From NCBI GenBank assembly GCA_035294085.1, contig DATGLP010000027.1, positions 1-64,000 of the forward strand: a DNA stretch of 64,000 bases. The letters run 5' to 3'. The position numbers and the translations under genes were made by a program. Shown piece after piece: positions 15,552 to 25,553 of the stretch. The DNA comes from Acidimicrobiales bacterium (GTDB lineage: Bacteria > Actinomycetota > Acidimicrobiia > Acidimicrobiales > Bog-793). Every line of letters starts with the position of its first letter. Position 1 is the first letter of the stretch. The notes beneath the pieces are model-generated. The model had not been told where the DNA came from and made no database searches. It saw nothing but the letters and a program-made list of their open reading frames with translations.

Positions 15552-16426
15552 TGACCTCGGCCGCCGTCGAGGCGGCGCCGCGCATCGGGGAGCGGCCGCT
15601 GCGCTCGGTCGCCGCGGCGAGCCGCAGCGCGCTCGGCGCGCTGCTCCTACGCGACGTCGTCGTCCTTCGCAAGCACTTCTGGGAGTTCGTCCTGCGCACC
15701 TTGATCCAGCCGTTCCTGCTGTGCTTCGTCTTCCTCTACGTGTTCCCGAAGATCGGCCAGGGGGTCGGCGGGCGGACACCCGCCGCCGAGTCGGCATTCG
15801 CGACGATCCTCGTGCCCGGGGTCGTCGGCATCTCGGTCATGTTCCAGGGCGTGCAGTCCATCGCCCTCGCAATGGCGCAGGAGTTCGGCTTCACCCGGGA
15901 GATCGAGGACCGGGTCCAGGCGCCGTGCCCGATCTGGCTCGTTGCCGTGGCGAAGGTGCTCTCCGGCGCGATCCAGGGGCTGCTCTCGGCGGCCATCGTG
16001 CTGCCGATCGCGGCGGTGGTGCACGCGAGAGGCGTGCACGCGCACCTCGAGCTGCACTGGTGGATCATCTGCACCTTCGTTCCGCTCGCCTGCGTCGCCA
16101 TGTCGGGCCTCGGCCTCGTCCTCGGCACGAGCTTCGAGCCGCGCAACATCGGGCTCATGTTCGGCTTCATCATCCTGCCGATCACCTTCCTCGGCGGGAC
16201 GTACTACGGCTGGACCCGCCTCGCCCCGGTGACCATCGGGCGCTGGCACTGGCTGCAGACGCTCGTGCTCGTCAACCCGCTCATCTACGTGAACGAGGGC
16301 ATGCGGGCGGCCTTCACCGGCGCGGCCCACCTGCCCCTCTACGTCCTGTACCCGGTCGTCGCCGGCTTCGGCACCGTCTTCCTGGCACTCGGACTGCGCA
16401 ACTTCCGCCGGCGCGTCCTGTCGTGA
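15551..16426 (+). CDS. DrrB-like ABC-2 permease
   Basis: A 291-residue membrane subunit with six helices. The N-terminal cytoplasmic segment precedes RKHFWEFVLRTLIQPFLLCFVFLYVF; FATILVPGVVGISVMFQG and the loop FGFTREIEDRVQAPCPI are typical of DrrB/NodJ-type permeases. The ATG overlaps the upstream stop (TGATG). It should pair with the ATPase at 14547. The next gene is convergent, only 31 bp away. Confidence 0.88.
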   Translation: MTSAAVEAAPRIGERPLRSVAAASRSALGALLLRDVVVLRKHFWEFVLRTLIQPFLLCFVFLYVFPKIGQGVGGRTPAAESAFATILVPGVVGISVMFQGVQSIALAMAQEFGFTREIEDRVQAPCPIWLVAVAKVLSGAIQGLLSAAIVLPIAAVVHARGVHAHLELHWWIICTFVPLACVAMSGLGLVLGTSFEPRNIGLMFGFIILPITFLGGTYYGWTRLAPVTIGRWHWLQTLVLVNPLIYVNEGMRAAFTGAAHLPLYVLYPVVAGFGTVFLALGLRNFRRRVLS

Positions 16427-16457
16427 GGCGGGCGGTCGCTCCGGCAGGCCGGGGGTG

Positions 16458-18788
16458 CTAGTCGGCAGCCGACGACAGGATCTCGTAGAAGGGGTTGAGG
16501 ATCGCGAGGCGGCCGGCGTGGCGTCCGACGCGCCCGGTCACGACGAGCCGGCTGCCGGGCTGGATGCCGGGTACCCGCCGACGGCCGAGGAAGATCACGT
16601 CGAGGGCGTCGCCGGCGGCGTCCACGAGGGTGACCTCGAGGCTCGGGCTGCCGGCCCAAGGCTGGACGCGCACCGAGCGCACGCGTCCCGCGACCGTGAC
16701 CTGCTGGCGGTAACGGCACTGGGCGATCGGGACCGCGCCAGCGGGGGTGGCGGACGTGCCCGTCTCGCCCTGCTCACGCCGCTGCGGGACGCGCCGGAGG
16801 CGATCGGCGAGCGAACCGGACAGGTGGAAGGGGACGATCGTCGCGTTCACGTGGGCGACCTGGCTCACGACCTGCGCGATGCGGTCAGCGGTGTGGTCGT
16901 GGAGGAGTCGCTCCCACCACCGCGCGTACGCGCGCCGGGGCAGGAGGACGCTCACCTCCGTCTGGCCGTCAGCGGCCGTCTCGGCGACGAGCTCGAGCGC
17001 GGCGCGCGCCAGTCGGCGGTCGGGCGTGTCGACGACCTCGAGGCTCGGCCTCGTCAGGCCGAGGAGCGCCCACTCCCGCTGGAGCGCCTCGGCGTGCTGG
17101 GCGTCGATGAGGAAGTGCACCGCGCGTACCTCGTCGGGGTTGAGCGTCCGGGCGTACTGAATCGCCCGCGAGGTCGCCATGTCGAGCTCGTCGACGAAGA
17201 CGAAGACGGCGTGGCGGCGCAGCGCCGGCGCCTCCGCGGCCGCCGCCGCGCCGCTGCGGAGCACGTCTCGCTCCCGCTCGTACTGGCGGTTGAGGCGCAC
17301 GAAGGTCACGACGAGCACGGGGATCAAGACGACGACCACCCAGGCACCCTCGGTGAACTTCGTGACGACGAAGATCGCGTCGACGATCGACGCGAGGATC
17401 CCGGCGGTCGCGGTCACGACGAGGCGGCGCCGCCACCCGGGCTCGCGGTGGGTCAGCTGGTGCTTCGCCATCCCGAGCCCCGACATGGCGAACCCCGTGA
17501 AGACCCCGATCGCGTAGAGGGCGATGAGCGAGTCGACACGCGAGTCGGTGGCGACGAGGAGCGCCACCGAGGCGAGGGTGAGGACGATGATCCCGTTCGA
17601 GAAGACGAGCCGGTGACCGCGCCGCGTGAGCTGGCGCGGCAGGAACCCGTCCTGGGCGGCGAAGCTGGCGAGGAACGGGAACCCGGTGAAGCTCGTATTG
17701 GCCGCGAGGGCGAGGATCGCCATCGTCGACACCTGCATCGCGTAGTACGCGACGCGCCCGAGCGGCGAGGTGCCGTAGACGTACTTCGCCACCTGGGAGA
17801 TCACCGTCGGCGTCCCGTGCACGAAGGGCACGGGGTGCACGATGGCCGAGAGCACCGACAGCCCGAGGAACATCGAGCCGAGGATCGTCGCCATCATGAC
17901 GAGGGTCTTGCGCGCGTTCGTCGACTGCGGGTCGCGAAAGACGCTGACGCCGTTCGAGATCGCCTCCGTCCCCGTGAGCGCCGAGCCGCCGCTCGCGAAA
18001 GCGCGCAGGACGATGAAGAGCGAGGCGCCCGCCAGCAGACCGCTGCTCCCGGTTCCGATCGGAACGGAGCCGGCGACGTGCTGGATCGGGTGGGCGTGCA
18101 GCCGCCCGCTGAGCGCCCGCACCGTGCCGACGACGACGAGCAGCGCCATGTTGGCGATGAAGAAGAACGTCGGGACCGCGAAGGAGCGGCCGGCCTCCCG
18201 GACGCCGCGCAGGTTCCCGTAGGCGATGAGCAGGACCACGCCCACCGCGGTCGGCGTGATGTAGTGGTCGAGTGCCGGGGCGGCCGAGGCGAGGGCGTCC
18301 ACGCCGGCGGCGACCGAGACCGCGACCGTGAGCACGTAGTCGACGAGGAGCGCCGCGCTCGCCACCTGGGCGACCGTGAGGCCGAAGTTCTCCCGCGCGA
18401 CGATGTAGGCGCCGCCGGCCTTCGGGTAGGCACGGACCACCTCTCGGTACGACATCGTGACAGCCGCCAGGACGACGAGGATCGCGACCGTCAGCGGCAC
18501 CACCAGCGAGTACGCAGCGAGCCCGATCGCGGGCACGAGGATGGTGAGGATCTGCTCCGTCGCGTACGCCGACGAGGACAGGACGTCCGAGGACAGGACG
18601 GCGAGGGCGACGGGGTTCGACAGGCGCTCCGTCGCCAGCTGCTCGCGCACGAGGGGCGGCCCGAGCAGCCACCGCTTCAGGCGGTAGGCACGGGTCTCGG
18701 GGAGCCTCGCCGTGAGCCCACCCGGCCCGGCGTGCTCGGCCGCGGCCGACCACGGCGCCCCCTCGGTGTGATCGAACCGAATAGCCAC
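16458..18788 (-). CDS. KimA-like APC transporter with a C-terminal OB-fold domain
   Basis: A 776-residue protein. Residues about 40-490 are a twelve-helix APC-superfamily transporter; the entry motif NPVALAVLSSDVLSSSAYATEQIL resembles Bacillus KimA (YdaO), a potassium importer, and mycobacterial Rv2690c. Residues about 500-690 form a soluble cytosolic region. Residues about 692-776 look like an OB-fold (QQVTVAGRVRSV, LEVTLVDAAGDALDVIFLGRRR, SRLVVTGRVGRHAGRLAILNP), the kind of small protein encoded near trkA genes in mycobacteria. Potassium as substrate is inferred from similarity. ATG at 18788 is chosen. The leader is rich in hairpins. Confidence 0.82.
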   Translation of the reverse strand: MAIRFDHTEGAPWSAAAEHAGPGGLTARLPETRAYRLKRWLLGPPLVREQLATERLSNPVALAVLSSDVLSSSAYATEQILTILVPAIGLAAYSLVVPLTVAILVVLAAVTMSYREVVRAYPKAGGAYIVARENFGLTVAQVASAALLVDYVLTVAVSVAAGVDALASAAPALDHYITPTAVGVVLLIAYGNLRGVREAGRSFAVPTFFFIANMALLVVVGTVRALSGRLHAHPIQHVAGSVPIGTGSSGLLAGASLFIVLRAFASGGSALTGTEAISNGVSVFRDPQSTNARKTLVMMATILGSMFLGLSVLSAIVHPVPFVHGTPTVISQVAKYVYGTSPLGRVAYYAMQVSTMAILALAANTSFTGFPFLASFAAQDGFLPRQLTRRGHRLVFSNGIIVLTLASVALLVATDSRVDSLIALYAIGVFTGFAMSGLGMAKHQLTHREPGWRRRLVVTATAGILASIVDAIFVVTKFTEGAWVVVVLIPVLVVTFVRLNRQYERERDVLRSGAAAAAEAPALRRHAVFVFVDELDMATSRAIQYARTLNPDEVRAVHFLIDAQHAEALQREWALLGLTRPSLEVVDTPDRRLARAALELVAETAADGQTEVSVLLPRRAYARWWERLLHDHTADRIAQVVSQVAHVNATIVPFHLSGSLADRLRRVPQRREQGETGTSATPAGAVPIAQCRYRQQVTVAGRVRSVRVQPWAGSPSLEVTLVDAAGDALDVIFLGRRRVPGIQPGSRLVVTGRVGRHAGRLAILNPFYEILSSAAD

Positions 18789-18802
18789 GAAGGACCTCGC
18801 GA

Positions 18803-18847
18803 GGCACGGTCACCGTGCCGAGATGGCCCCGGCCTGGCCAGCCGGGG
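18803..18847 (-). promoter_or_regulatory. Hairpin-rich leader of the KimA-like gene
   Basis: Two strong inverted repeats lie 15-60 bases upstream of the start codon: GGCACGGT/ACCGTGCC (18803-18810 and 18812-18819, one-base centre) and CCCCGGC/GCCGGGG (18827-18833 and 18841-18847, loop CTGGCCA). A third, TGCCG/CGGCA, follows just upstream. They could sequester the start region. I see no clear match to a known riboswitch. Confidence 0.4.
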
Positions 18848-19048
18848 TGCCGCCGCTTCGGCAGCCCAGTGTATTGACCTCGGTGCCTCGACCAGGGAAG
18901 GATCCTCGCGCTGCCGGCTGCCAGCCGATGGGCTCTCGGAGGCGACCATCAGTACTCGCCGCGGCGAGCTGGCTGCTCGTCTCGTGGAGCCCGGTACGGG
19001 GAGCCCTCGCGCCATCGGTATCGGCCGCGCCCGTTTCGTCGTCCAACG

Positions 19049-19249
19049 ATGGGACCTGCAAGGAACCCCGGGGGGGCTCCGTTGAGCGACGACCTGGCCC
19101 GGGTCCGGGAGGGCGACGACGTCGTGGTAACCGACCGAGGCAGAGCCGTCGCTCGGATCGTCGCGATCAAGGGGAATTCCAGGCAGGTCGCCGCAGTCCT
19201 GCTCGTCGGTCGAGAACCCGAGAGAGGGCGCGAGCGATCTGGTCGGTGA
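19049..19249 (+). pseudogene. Decayed vapB-type antitoxin
   Basis: The frame reading LARVREGDDVVVTDRGRAVARIV is the core of a Phd/YefM-VapB antitoxin. The N-terminal block is displaced: about 19043-19063 reads RWDLQGTP in another frame, resembling the VRDLRNRT of the intact antitoxin at 19774, with a run of seven G (19070-19076) between the two pieces. The end still overlaps the following toxin remnant in a GTGA junction at 19246-19249, the normal arrangement of such modules. Confidence 0.6.
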
Positions 19250-19690
19250 GCAGCCCCGTCGATCGTCTACTCCGACACCTCGGCCATCGTGCCCATCATC
19301 GTCGAGGAGCCCTCCAGCACGATCGGTTGTCGGCTCTGGGACGAGGCCGACCGGGTCGTGTCGTCGCGCCTCTCTACGCAGGACGGAGAGCAGCCCTGGC
19401 GCTGGCCCGCCGGCTCGGCCGCATCGGCGCGTCAGGGCTGAGGGAGGCCGCCCGCGACTTCGAGAGCCTCCACGACTCGCTCGACCTGGTCGAGGTGCCC
19501 AGGGGACTGGTTCGAGAGGCCGGAGGCTTGGTCGAGCAGCTCGGCCTCCGCGCCTCTCGCGCCGTGCACCTGGCCTCGGCAGGTCCGGTCGCCGACGCCG
19601 AGACCGTCCTGGCGACGGGAGACCGAGGCCTCCTCGCTGCTTCTCGAGCGGTGGGACTCGCTACGGCCGAGCTGGTCGGGTGGGCACGGT
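19246..19690 (+). pseudogene. Decayed vapC-type PIN toxin with two frameshifts
   Basis: From the GTG at 19246 the reading frame starts MSSPV, but the PIN N-terminus IVYSDTSAIVPIIVEEPSS is one frame over (from about 19262). The frame returns after VVSSRL near 19372, continuing YAGRRAALALARRLGR, HDSLDLVEVPRGLV, LRASRAVHLASA and ETVLATGDRGLL, all typical VapC blocks. Two compensating shifts within 110 bp therefore put the first catalytic Asp out of frame. I see no stop at the expected C-terminus, and the end is approximate. It is probably inactive unless these are sequencing errors. Confidence 0.65.
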
Positions 19691-19755
19691 CTGTGGATCG
19701 GGCCTCGAGCTGCGGCTGGTGCGCGCTGGAACCCTCCCCAGGCCAGCACTCGCGG

Positions 19756-19774
19756 TGTGCTACACTGTCGCACA
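19756..19774. promoter_or_regulatory. Promoter and operator of the intact vapBC module
   Basis: TGTGC (19756-19760) and GCACA (19770-19774) are inverted arms around TACACT (19761-19766), a good -10 box with an extended TG two bases before it. The -10 ends seven bases before the ATG, so the transcript is predicted to be leaderless. The arms would let a VapBC dimer cover its own promoter. Confidence 0.55.
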
Positions 19775-20016
19775 TGGAGATCGGCGTGCGCGACCTGCGA
19801 AATCGGACCGGCCAGGTTATCGACGCCGTCCGGGCAGGAGAGCGCGTGGTGCTCACCGTCCATGGCGAGGCGGTCGCCGACATCGTTCCTCATGCTCAGC
19901 GATGCAGGTGGGTCCCGGGTGATCTCCTGCGTCGAGAGCTGGCGGCGTGCGCGGCCGACCCGGGACTGCGTGAGGACCTCGAGGCGCTCGCCGGGCAGAC
20001 CTTGGACGAGCTTTGA
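19774..20016 (+). CDS. vapB: VapB-type (Phd/YefM) antitoxin
   Basis: An 80-residue antitoxin. Residues 1-45 are the Phd/YefM DNA-binding part (MEIGVRDLRNRTGQVIDAV, RVVLTVHGEAVADIVPH); the C-terminal half is the flexible segment that should neutralise the toxin (RRELAACAADPGLREDLEAL). It overlaps the toxin gene by four bases (TTGA). It would repress its own promoter through the inverted repeat at 19756-19774. No ribosome site is seen, in line with a leaderless message. Confidence 0.85.
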   Translation: MEIGVRDLRNRTGQVIDAVRAGERVVLTVHGEAVADIVPHAQRCRWVPGDLLRRELAACAADPGLREDLEALAGQTLDEL

Positions 20017-20417
20017 GCGATCCGGCTGGGCTGCTCGACACCTCGGTCTTCATCGCCCGTGAGGCTGATCGGCCACTGGGAGGCTTACCAGACCGGGTGA
20101 CGGTTTCGGTCGTGACCATCGGCGAGCTCGAACTGGGCGTGCTCAGTGCCGCGGACAGCGCGCTGCGAGCGCGCCGGGCAGGCACGTTGGCGTTGGCCCG
20201 CAGGATCGATCCCGTCCCGATAGGCGAGACGGTCATGAGCGCTTGGGCGCGTCTGGTGGTCGATTGCCGAAGCGCTGGCATACAGCGCACAGTGAAACTC
20301 ACCGATTCCATGATCGCTGCCACCGCCATCGACCTCGGGTTGCCGCTGGTGACCCAGGACGACGACTACGACCAGATGGCGAGGGCCCATCCGCTGCTCC
20401 AGGTTCGCAAGGTGTGA
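20013..20417 (+). CDS. vapC: VapC-type PIN-domain ribonuclease toxin
   Basis: A 134-residue PIN nuclease, expected to cleave RNA (tRNA or rRNA in characterised VapCs) when released from its antitoxin. The acidic metal site is complete: D9 in LLDTSVFIA, E38 in IGELELGV, D98 in TDSMIAATA and the cluster at 116-118 in TQDDDYD. It starts at TTG overlapping the antitoxin stop. The module lies 106 bp from the 3' end of tRNA-Ile, next to a decayed copy of the same kind of module. Confidence 0.88.
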   Translation: MSDPAGLLDTSVFIAREADRPLGGLPDRVTVSVVTIGELELGVLSAADSALRARRAGTLALARRIDPVPIGETVMSAWARLVVDCRSAGIQRTVKLTDSMIAATAIDLGLPLVTQDDDYDQMARAHPLLQVRKV

Positions 20418-20523
20418 CGCGGCCATCACTCGCGATGCCCGTGACCGTTGCGACCCGACCTGGGGGCGGCGACGCGACGACCTCTTCTCCCCGGTCGGTG
20501 GGTACCGGCTCCTCCCGCTCTTG

Positions 20524-20597
20524 TGGGGCTAGGTGGAATCGAACCACCGACCTCAGCATTATCAGTGCTGCGCTCTAACCGACTGAGCTATAGCCCC
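20524..20597 (-). tRNA. tRNA-Ile (GAT)
   Basis: The minus strand folds into a full cloverleaf: acceptor GGGGCTA pairing with TAGCCCC, D arm AGCTCAGTCGGTTAGAGC, anticodon stem CAGCA/TGCTG around CTGATAA (anticodon GAT), and T arm GGTGG TTCGATT CCACC. The discriminator is A and CCA is not encoded. It lies 38 bp downstream of gyrA on the same strand, the usual actinobacterial position. Confidence 0.98.
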
Positions 20598-20635
20598 GGA
20601 TCGTTTTCACGCTACACCACGGCTTCCCCGGCCTC

Positions 20636-23113
20636 TCAGCTCGTCTCTGCGCCCATGACCTCGGCGCTCGTGAGGAGCGCGACGGCGGCCACGTGCTGGC
20701 CGTCGTCGAGGTGCATGACGCGCACGCCAGTCGCATCGCGCCCCTGGGCGGCGATCTCGCGAACCGCCGTGCGGATGACGACGCCCGCTGACGAAACGAC
20801 GAGGAGCTCGTCCTCGAGGCTCGCCATGAGGCCAGCCACCACGTAGCCGCGGCGCTGGGTGAGGCGGATCCCTCGGACTCCCTGACCGCCCCGTCCCTGG
20901 AGGTTGAAGTGATCGAGCTTCGTCCGCTTGCCGTAGCCGGCGTCGGTCACGAGGAGGAGGTCGACGCCCTCGCGTGCGACGTCGCTCGACACGACCTCGT
21001 CGCCAGCGCGAAGCCGCATCCCGCGCACGCCGGTCGCGCCGCGTCCCATCGGGCGCACCTCCTCCTCCCGGAAGCGGATCGTCATCCCGTGCCGAGTGAT
21101 CATGAAGATCTCGTCGTGCCCGCTCGTCGGCAGCACGCGGACGAGCTCGTCGCCCTCGTGGAGGTTGATCGCGATGAATCCTTCGCGCCGGGACTTGTCG
21201 TACTCGCTGAACGGCGTCTTCTTCACCTGACCCGATCTCGTCACGAAGAGCAAGAAGTGGTCGGGGTCGAACTCTCTCGTCGCAACCAACGCCTGGATCC
21301 GCTCGCCGGGATCCAGGGAGACGAGGTTCACGACTGGCGTGCCTCGGGCGGTGCGGTCCTTCAGGGGTACCTCGTGGACGCGCAGCCGGTAGACCTTGCC
21401 CCGGTTCGAGAACAGCAGCAGGTGAGCGAGCGCGCTCGTGTGGACGACGTCGGAGACGAGGTCCTCCTCCTTGAGGCGGGCCCCCTGGACGCCTCGACCG
21501 CCGCGTGACTGGGTTCGGAAGGCATCCGCCGGCACCGCCTTGATGTAGCCCGCCCGCGTCAACGTCACGACGACCTCGGCGTCCTCGATGAGGTCCTCGG
21601 CGGCGAGCTCCCCGGGGTCGTTCACGATCCGGGTGCGTCGTTCCTCGGCGAAGCGCTCCCGGATGGCGCCGAGCTCCTCGGAGATGACCTCGCGGAGCCG
21701 CTGTGGGCTCGCGAGGATGGCCTCGAGCTCCGCGATCGTCGCCCGCAGCGAGGCCATCTCCTCCTCGAGCTCAGAGCGCCCGAGGCGCGTCAGGCGGCCC
21801 AGGGTCATGTCGAGGATGTGGTTCGCCTGGTCCTCGCTGAAGGAGAACGGTTCGCCCATGAGCGCGGCGCGCGCCGCCGGCCGGTCCGCGGAGGCGCGGA
21901 TCGCGGCGATGACGGCGTCGAGCATGTCGATGGCACGCAGCAGACCCTCGACGATGTGCGCGCGGGCCTCGGCCTTCCGGAGCCGGAAGCGAGAGCGGCG
22001 GGTGACGACGTCGACCTGGTGGGCGACGTAGGCGCTCAGCGCCTGGGCGAGGTTGACGAGGCGGGGGACGCCGTCGACGAGCGCGAGCATGTGCACGCCG
22101 AAGCTCGTCTGCAGCTGCGTGTGCCGGAAGAGGTTGTTCAGCACGACGTTGGCGTTGGCATCCCGCTTCAACGTGACGACGAGGCGCGGCTTCCCCCCTG
22201 CCGAGAGGTTGTGCACGGCCGAGATGCCGGCGAGGTCACCGGCCTCGATGGCCTCGGCGATCTGCTTCTCGATGACCTCGACCGAGGTCTGGTAGGGGAT
22301 CTCGGTGACGACGATCTGGGTGGCGCCCTTGGACTCGGTGATCTCGGCGAGCGCGCGCAGCTTCACCGACCCGCGCCCGGTCCGGTACGCGTCGAGGATG
22401 CCGGCACGGCCCAGGATGAGGCCGCCGGTCGGGAAGTCCGGACCCTTCACGAACCGCATGAGATCCTCAGCGCCCGCGTCGGGGTGCGCGAGGAGGTAGC
22501 GGGTGGCGTCGATCACCTCAGCGAGGTTGTGGGGCGGGATGTTCGTCGCCATCCCGACCGCGATGCCCTGCGAGCCGTTGACGAGCAGGTTCGGGAAGCG
22601 GGCCGGCAGCACGGTCGGCTCCTCGTCCGAGCCGTCGTAGTTCGGGACACGGTCGACGGTGTCCTCGTCGATCCCCTCGAGCAGGCTGAGCGCGAGCGGG
22701 GCGAGGCGGCACTCCGTGTAGCGCATCGCCGCCGGGCCGCCGTCCGGCCCGGGAGCCCCGAAGTCCCCGTGGCCGTCCACGAGCGGGTGGCGCAGGCTGA
22801 AGTCCTGCACCATGCGGGCGAGCGCGTCGTACAGCGCCTGGTCCCCGTGGGGATGGAACCGGCCCATGACGTCGCCCACGACCTTCGCGCACTTCACGTG
22901 CGGCCGGTCGGGACGAAGGCCCGTGTCCCACATCCCGTAGAGGAGGCGCCGGTGCACGGGCTTCAGGCCGTCCCGCACGTCCGGCAGCGCCCGCGACACG
23001 ATGACGGACATGGAGTACTCGAGGAACGAGCGCTCCATCTCCTCTTGGATCTCGATCGGCTCGATCCCGCCTCCGGCCGGTGCAGCCGGCGGCGCCTGCG
23101 GCCCTCCTGGCAT
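20636..23113 (-). CDS. gyrA: DNA gyrase subunit A
   Basis: An 825-residue GyrA, close to the family length. With GyrB it introduces negative supercoils. The N-terminal breakage-reunion domain has the catalytic Tyr132 (AAMRYTE). The C-terminal DNA-wrapping domain carries the GyrA box QSRGGRG. The quinolone-determining loop reads [12 protein letters not shown]: position 92, equivalent to E. coli Ser83 and mycobacterial Ala90, is glutamine, while Asp96 (E. coli Asp87) is kept. The start at 23113 has AAAGG upstream. It lies 49 bp behind gyrB in the same direction. Confidence 0.97.
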   Translation of the reverse strand: MPGGPQAPPAAPAGGGIEPIEIQEEMERSFLEYSMSVIVSRALPDVRDGLKPVHRRLLYGMWDTGLRPDRPHVKCAKVVGDVMGRFHPHGDQALYDALARMVQDFSLRHPLVDGHGDFGAPGPDGGPAAMRYTECRLAPLALSLLEGIDEDTVDRVPNYDGSDEEPTVLPARFPNLLVNGSQGIAVGMATNIPPHNLAEVIDATRYLLAHPDAGAEDLMRFVKGPDFPTGGLILGRAGILDAYRTGRGSVKLRALAEITESKGATQIVVTEIPYQTSVEVIEKQIAEAIEAGDLAGISAVHNLSAGGKPRLVVTLKRDANANVVLNNLFRHTQLQTSFGVHMLALVDGVPRLVNLAQALSAYVAHQVDVVTRRSRFRLRKAEARAHIVEGLLRAIDMLDAVIAAIRASADRPAARAALMGEPFSFSEDQANHILDMTLGRLTRLGRSELEEEMASLRATIAELEAILASPQRLREVISEELGAIRERFAEERRTRIVNDPGELAAEDLIEDAEVVVTLTRAGYIKAVPADAFRTQSRGGRGVQGARLKEEDLVSDVVHTSALAHLLLFSNRGKVYRLRVHEVPLKDRTARGTPVVNLVSLDPGERIQALVATREFDPDHFLLFVTRSGQVKKTPFSEYDKSRREGFIAINLHEGDELVRVLPTSGHDEIFMITRHGMTIRFREEEVRPMGRGATGVRGMRLRAGDEVVSSDVAREGVDLLLVTDAGYGKRTKLDHFNLQGRGGQGVRGIRLTQRRGYVVAGLMASLEDELLVVSSAGVVIRTAVREIAAQGRDATGVRVMHLDDGQHVAAVALLTSAEVMGAETS

Positions 23114-23162
23114 CGCTCGCGCTGCCTTTCTTCGCCTGTCCCCGTTGCAGCCTGCGCCGGTC

Positions 23163-25193
<2,031 letters not shown>

Positions 25194-25553
25194 TCAGTCT
25201 AGGCCCGGTCGGGCCGCGACATGGACGTTCAGGTGCTGGACGACCTCGGTGCCGAGCCGTTCGTTGAGGGCCGCGCAGATGCCGGGGCCGAGGAACGCGA
25301 GCTGCGTCGCCCAGCTCGGGTGGTCCACGCTCACGGTGAGCTCGTCGCCGCGCAGCCGTCGAGGCGTGGCGTGGGCGGCGACCTGCGGCCCGACCACCTC
25401 GTACCAGCAGGACGCGATCTCCGCGAGGCGCTCGGCCCCGTCGAGGCCGGCGCCCGCGAGGTAGGCGCGCAGCGCGTCTCGGAGCGCCGTCGGTCCCGTG
25501 CTCGCCCCGCTCCTCGCGACCCCGGGGAACGCCCAGCCCGCGCCGGCGCTCAC
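25194..25553 (-). CDS. dciA: DciA (DUF721) replicative-helicase loader
   Basis: A 119-residue DUF721 protein. DciA helps load the DnaB helicase in bacteria without DnaC or DnaI, and no such loader is seen here while dnaB is at 54163. The C-terminal KH-like part is clear: CWYEVVGPQVAAHATPRRLRGDELTVSVDHPSWATQLAFL. The start is GTG overlapping the recF stop (GTGA), so it is translationally coupled to recF, as in mycobacteria where this gene sits between recF and gyrB. Confidence 0.9.
   Translation of the reverse strand: MSAGAGWAFPGVARSGASTGPTALRDALRAYLAGAGLDGAERLAEIASCWYEVVGPQVAAHATPRRLRGDELTVSVDHPSWATQLAFLGPGICAALNERLGTEVVQHLNVHVAARPGLD

Noticed and set aside
18789-18900. c-di-AMP (ydaO-type) riboswitch upstream of the KimA-like gene
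   Set aside because: Hairpins are present but the conserved riboswitch bases could not be found by eye.
16455-19085. An 876-codon plus-strand open frame across the KimA-like gene
   Set aside because: It is antisense to a clear transporter; its translation is rich in Arg, Glu, Asp and Gly without domains. Such frames are common opposite genes in GC-rich DNA.
18823-20016. One long fused gene covering the decayed toxin and the intact antitoxin
   Set aside because: The frame is open only by chance; PIN and antitoxin motifs occur in different frames, and the antitoxin has its own promoter and ATG.
20418-20600. An integrase attachment site at the tRNA-Ile 3' end
   Set aside because: The toxin-antitoxin modules lie next to the tRNA, but I found no second copy of the tRNA 3' end and no integrase gene in the window.
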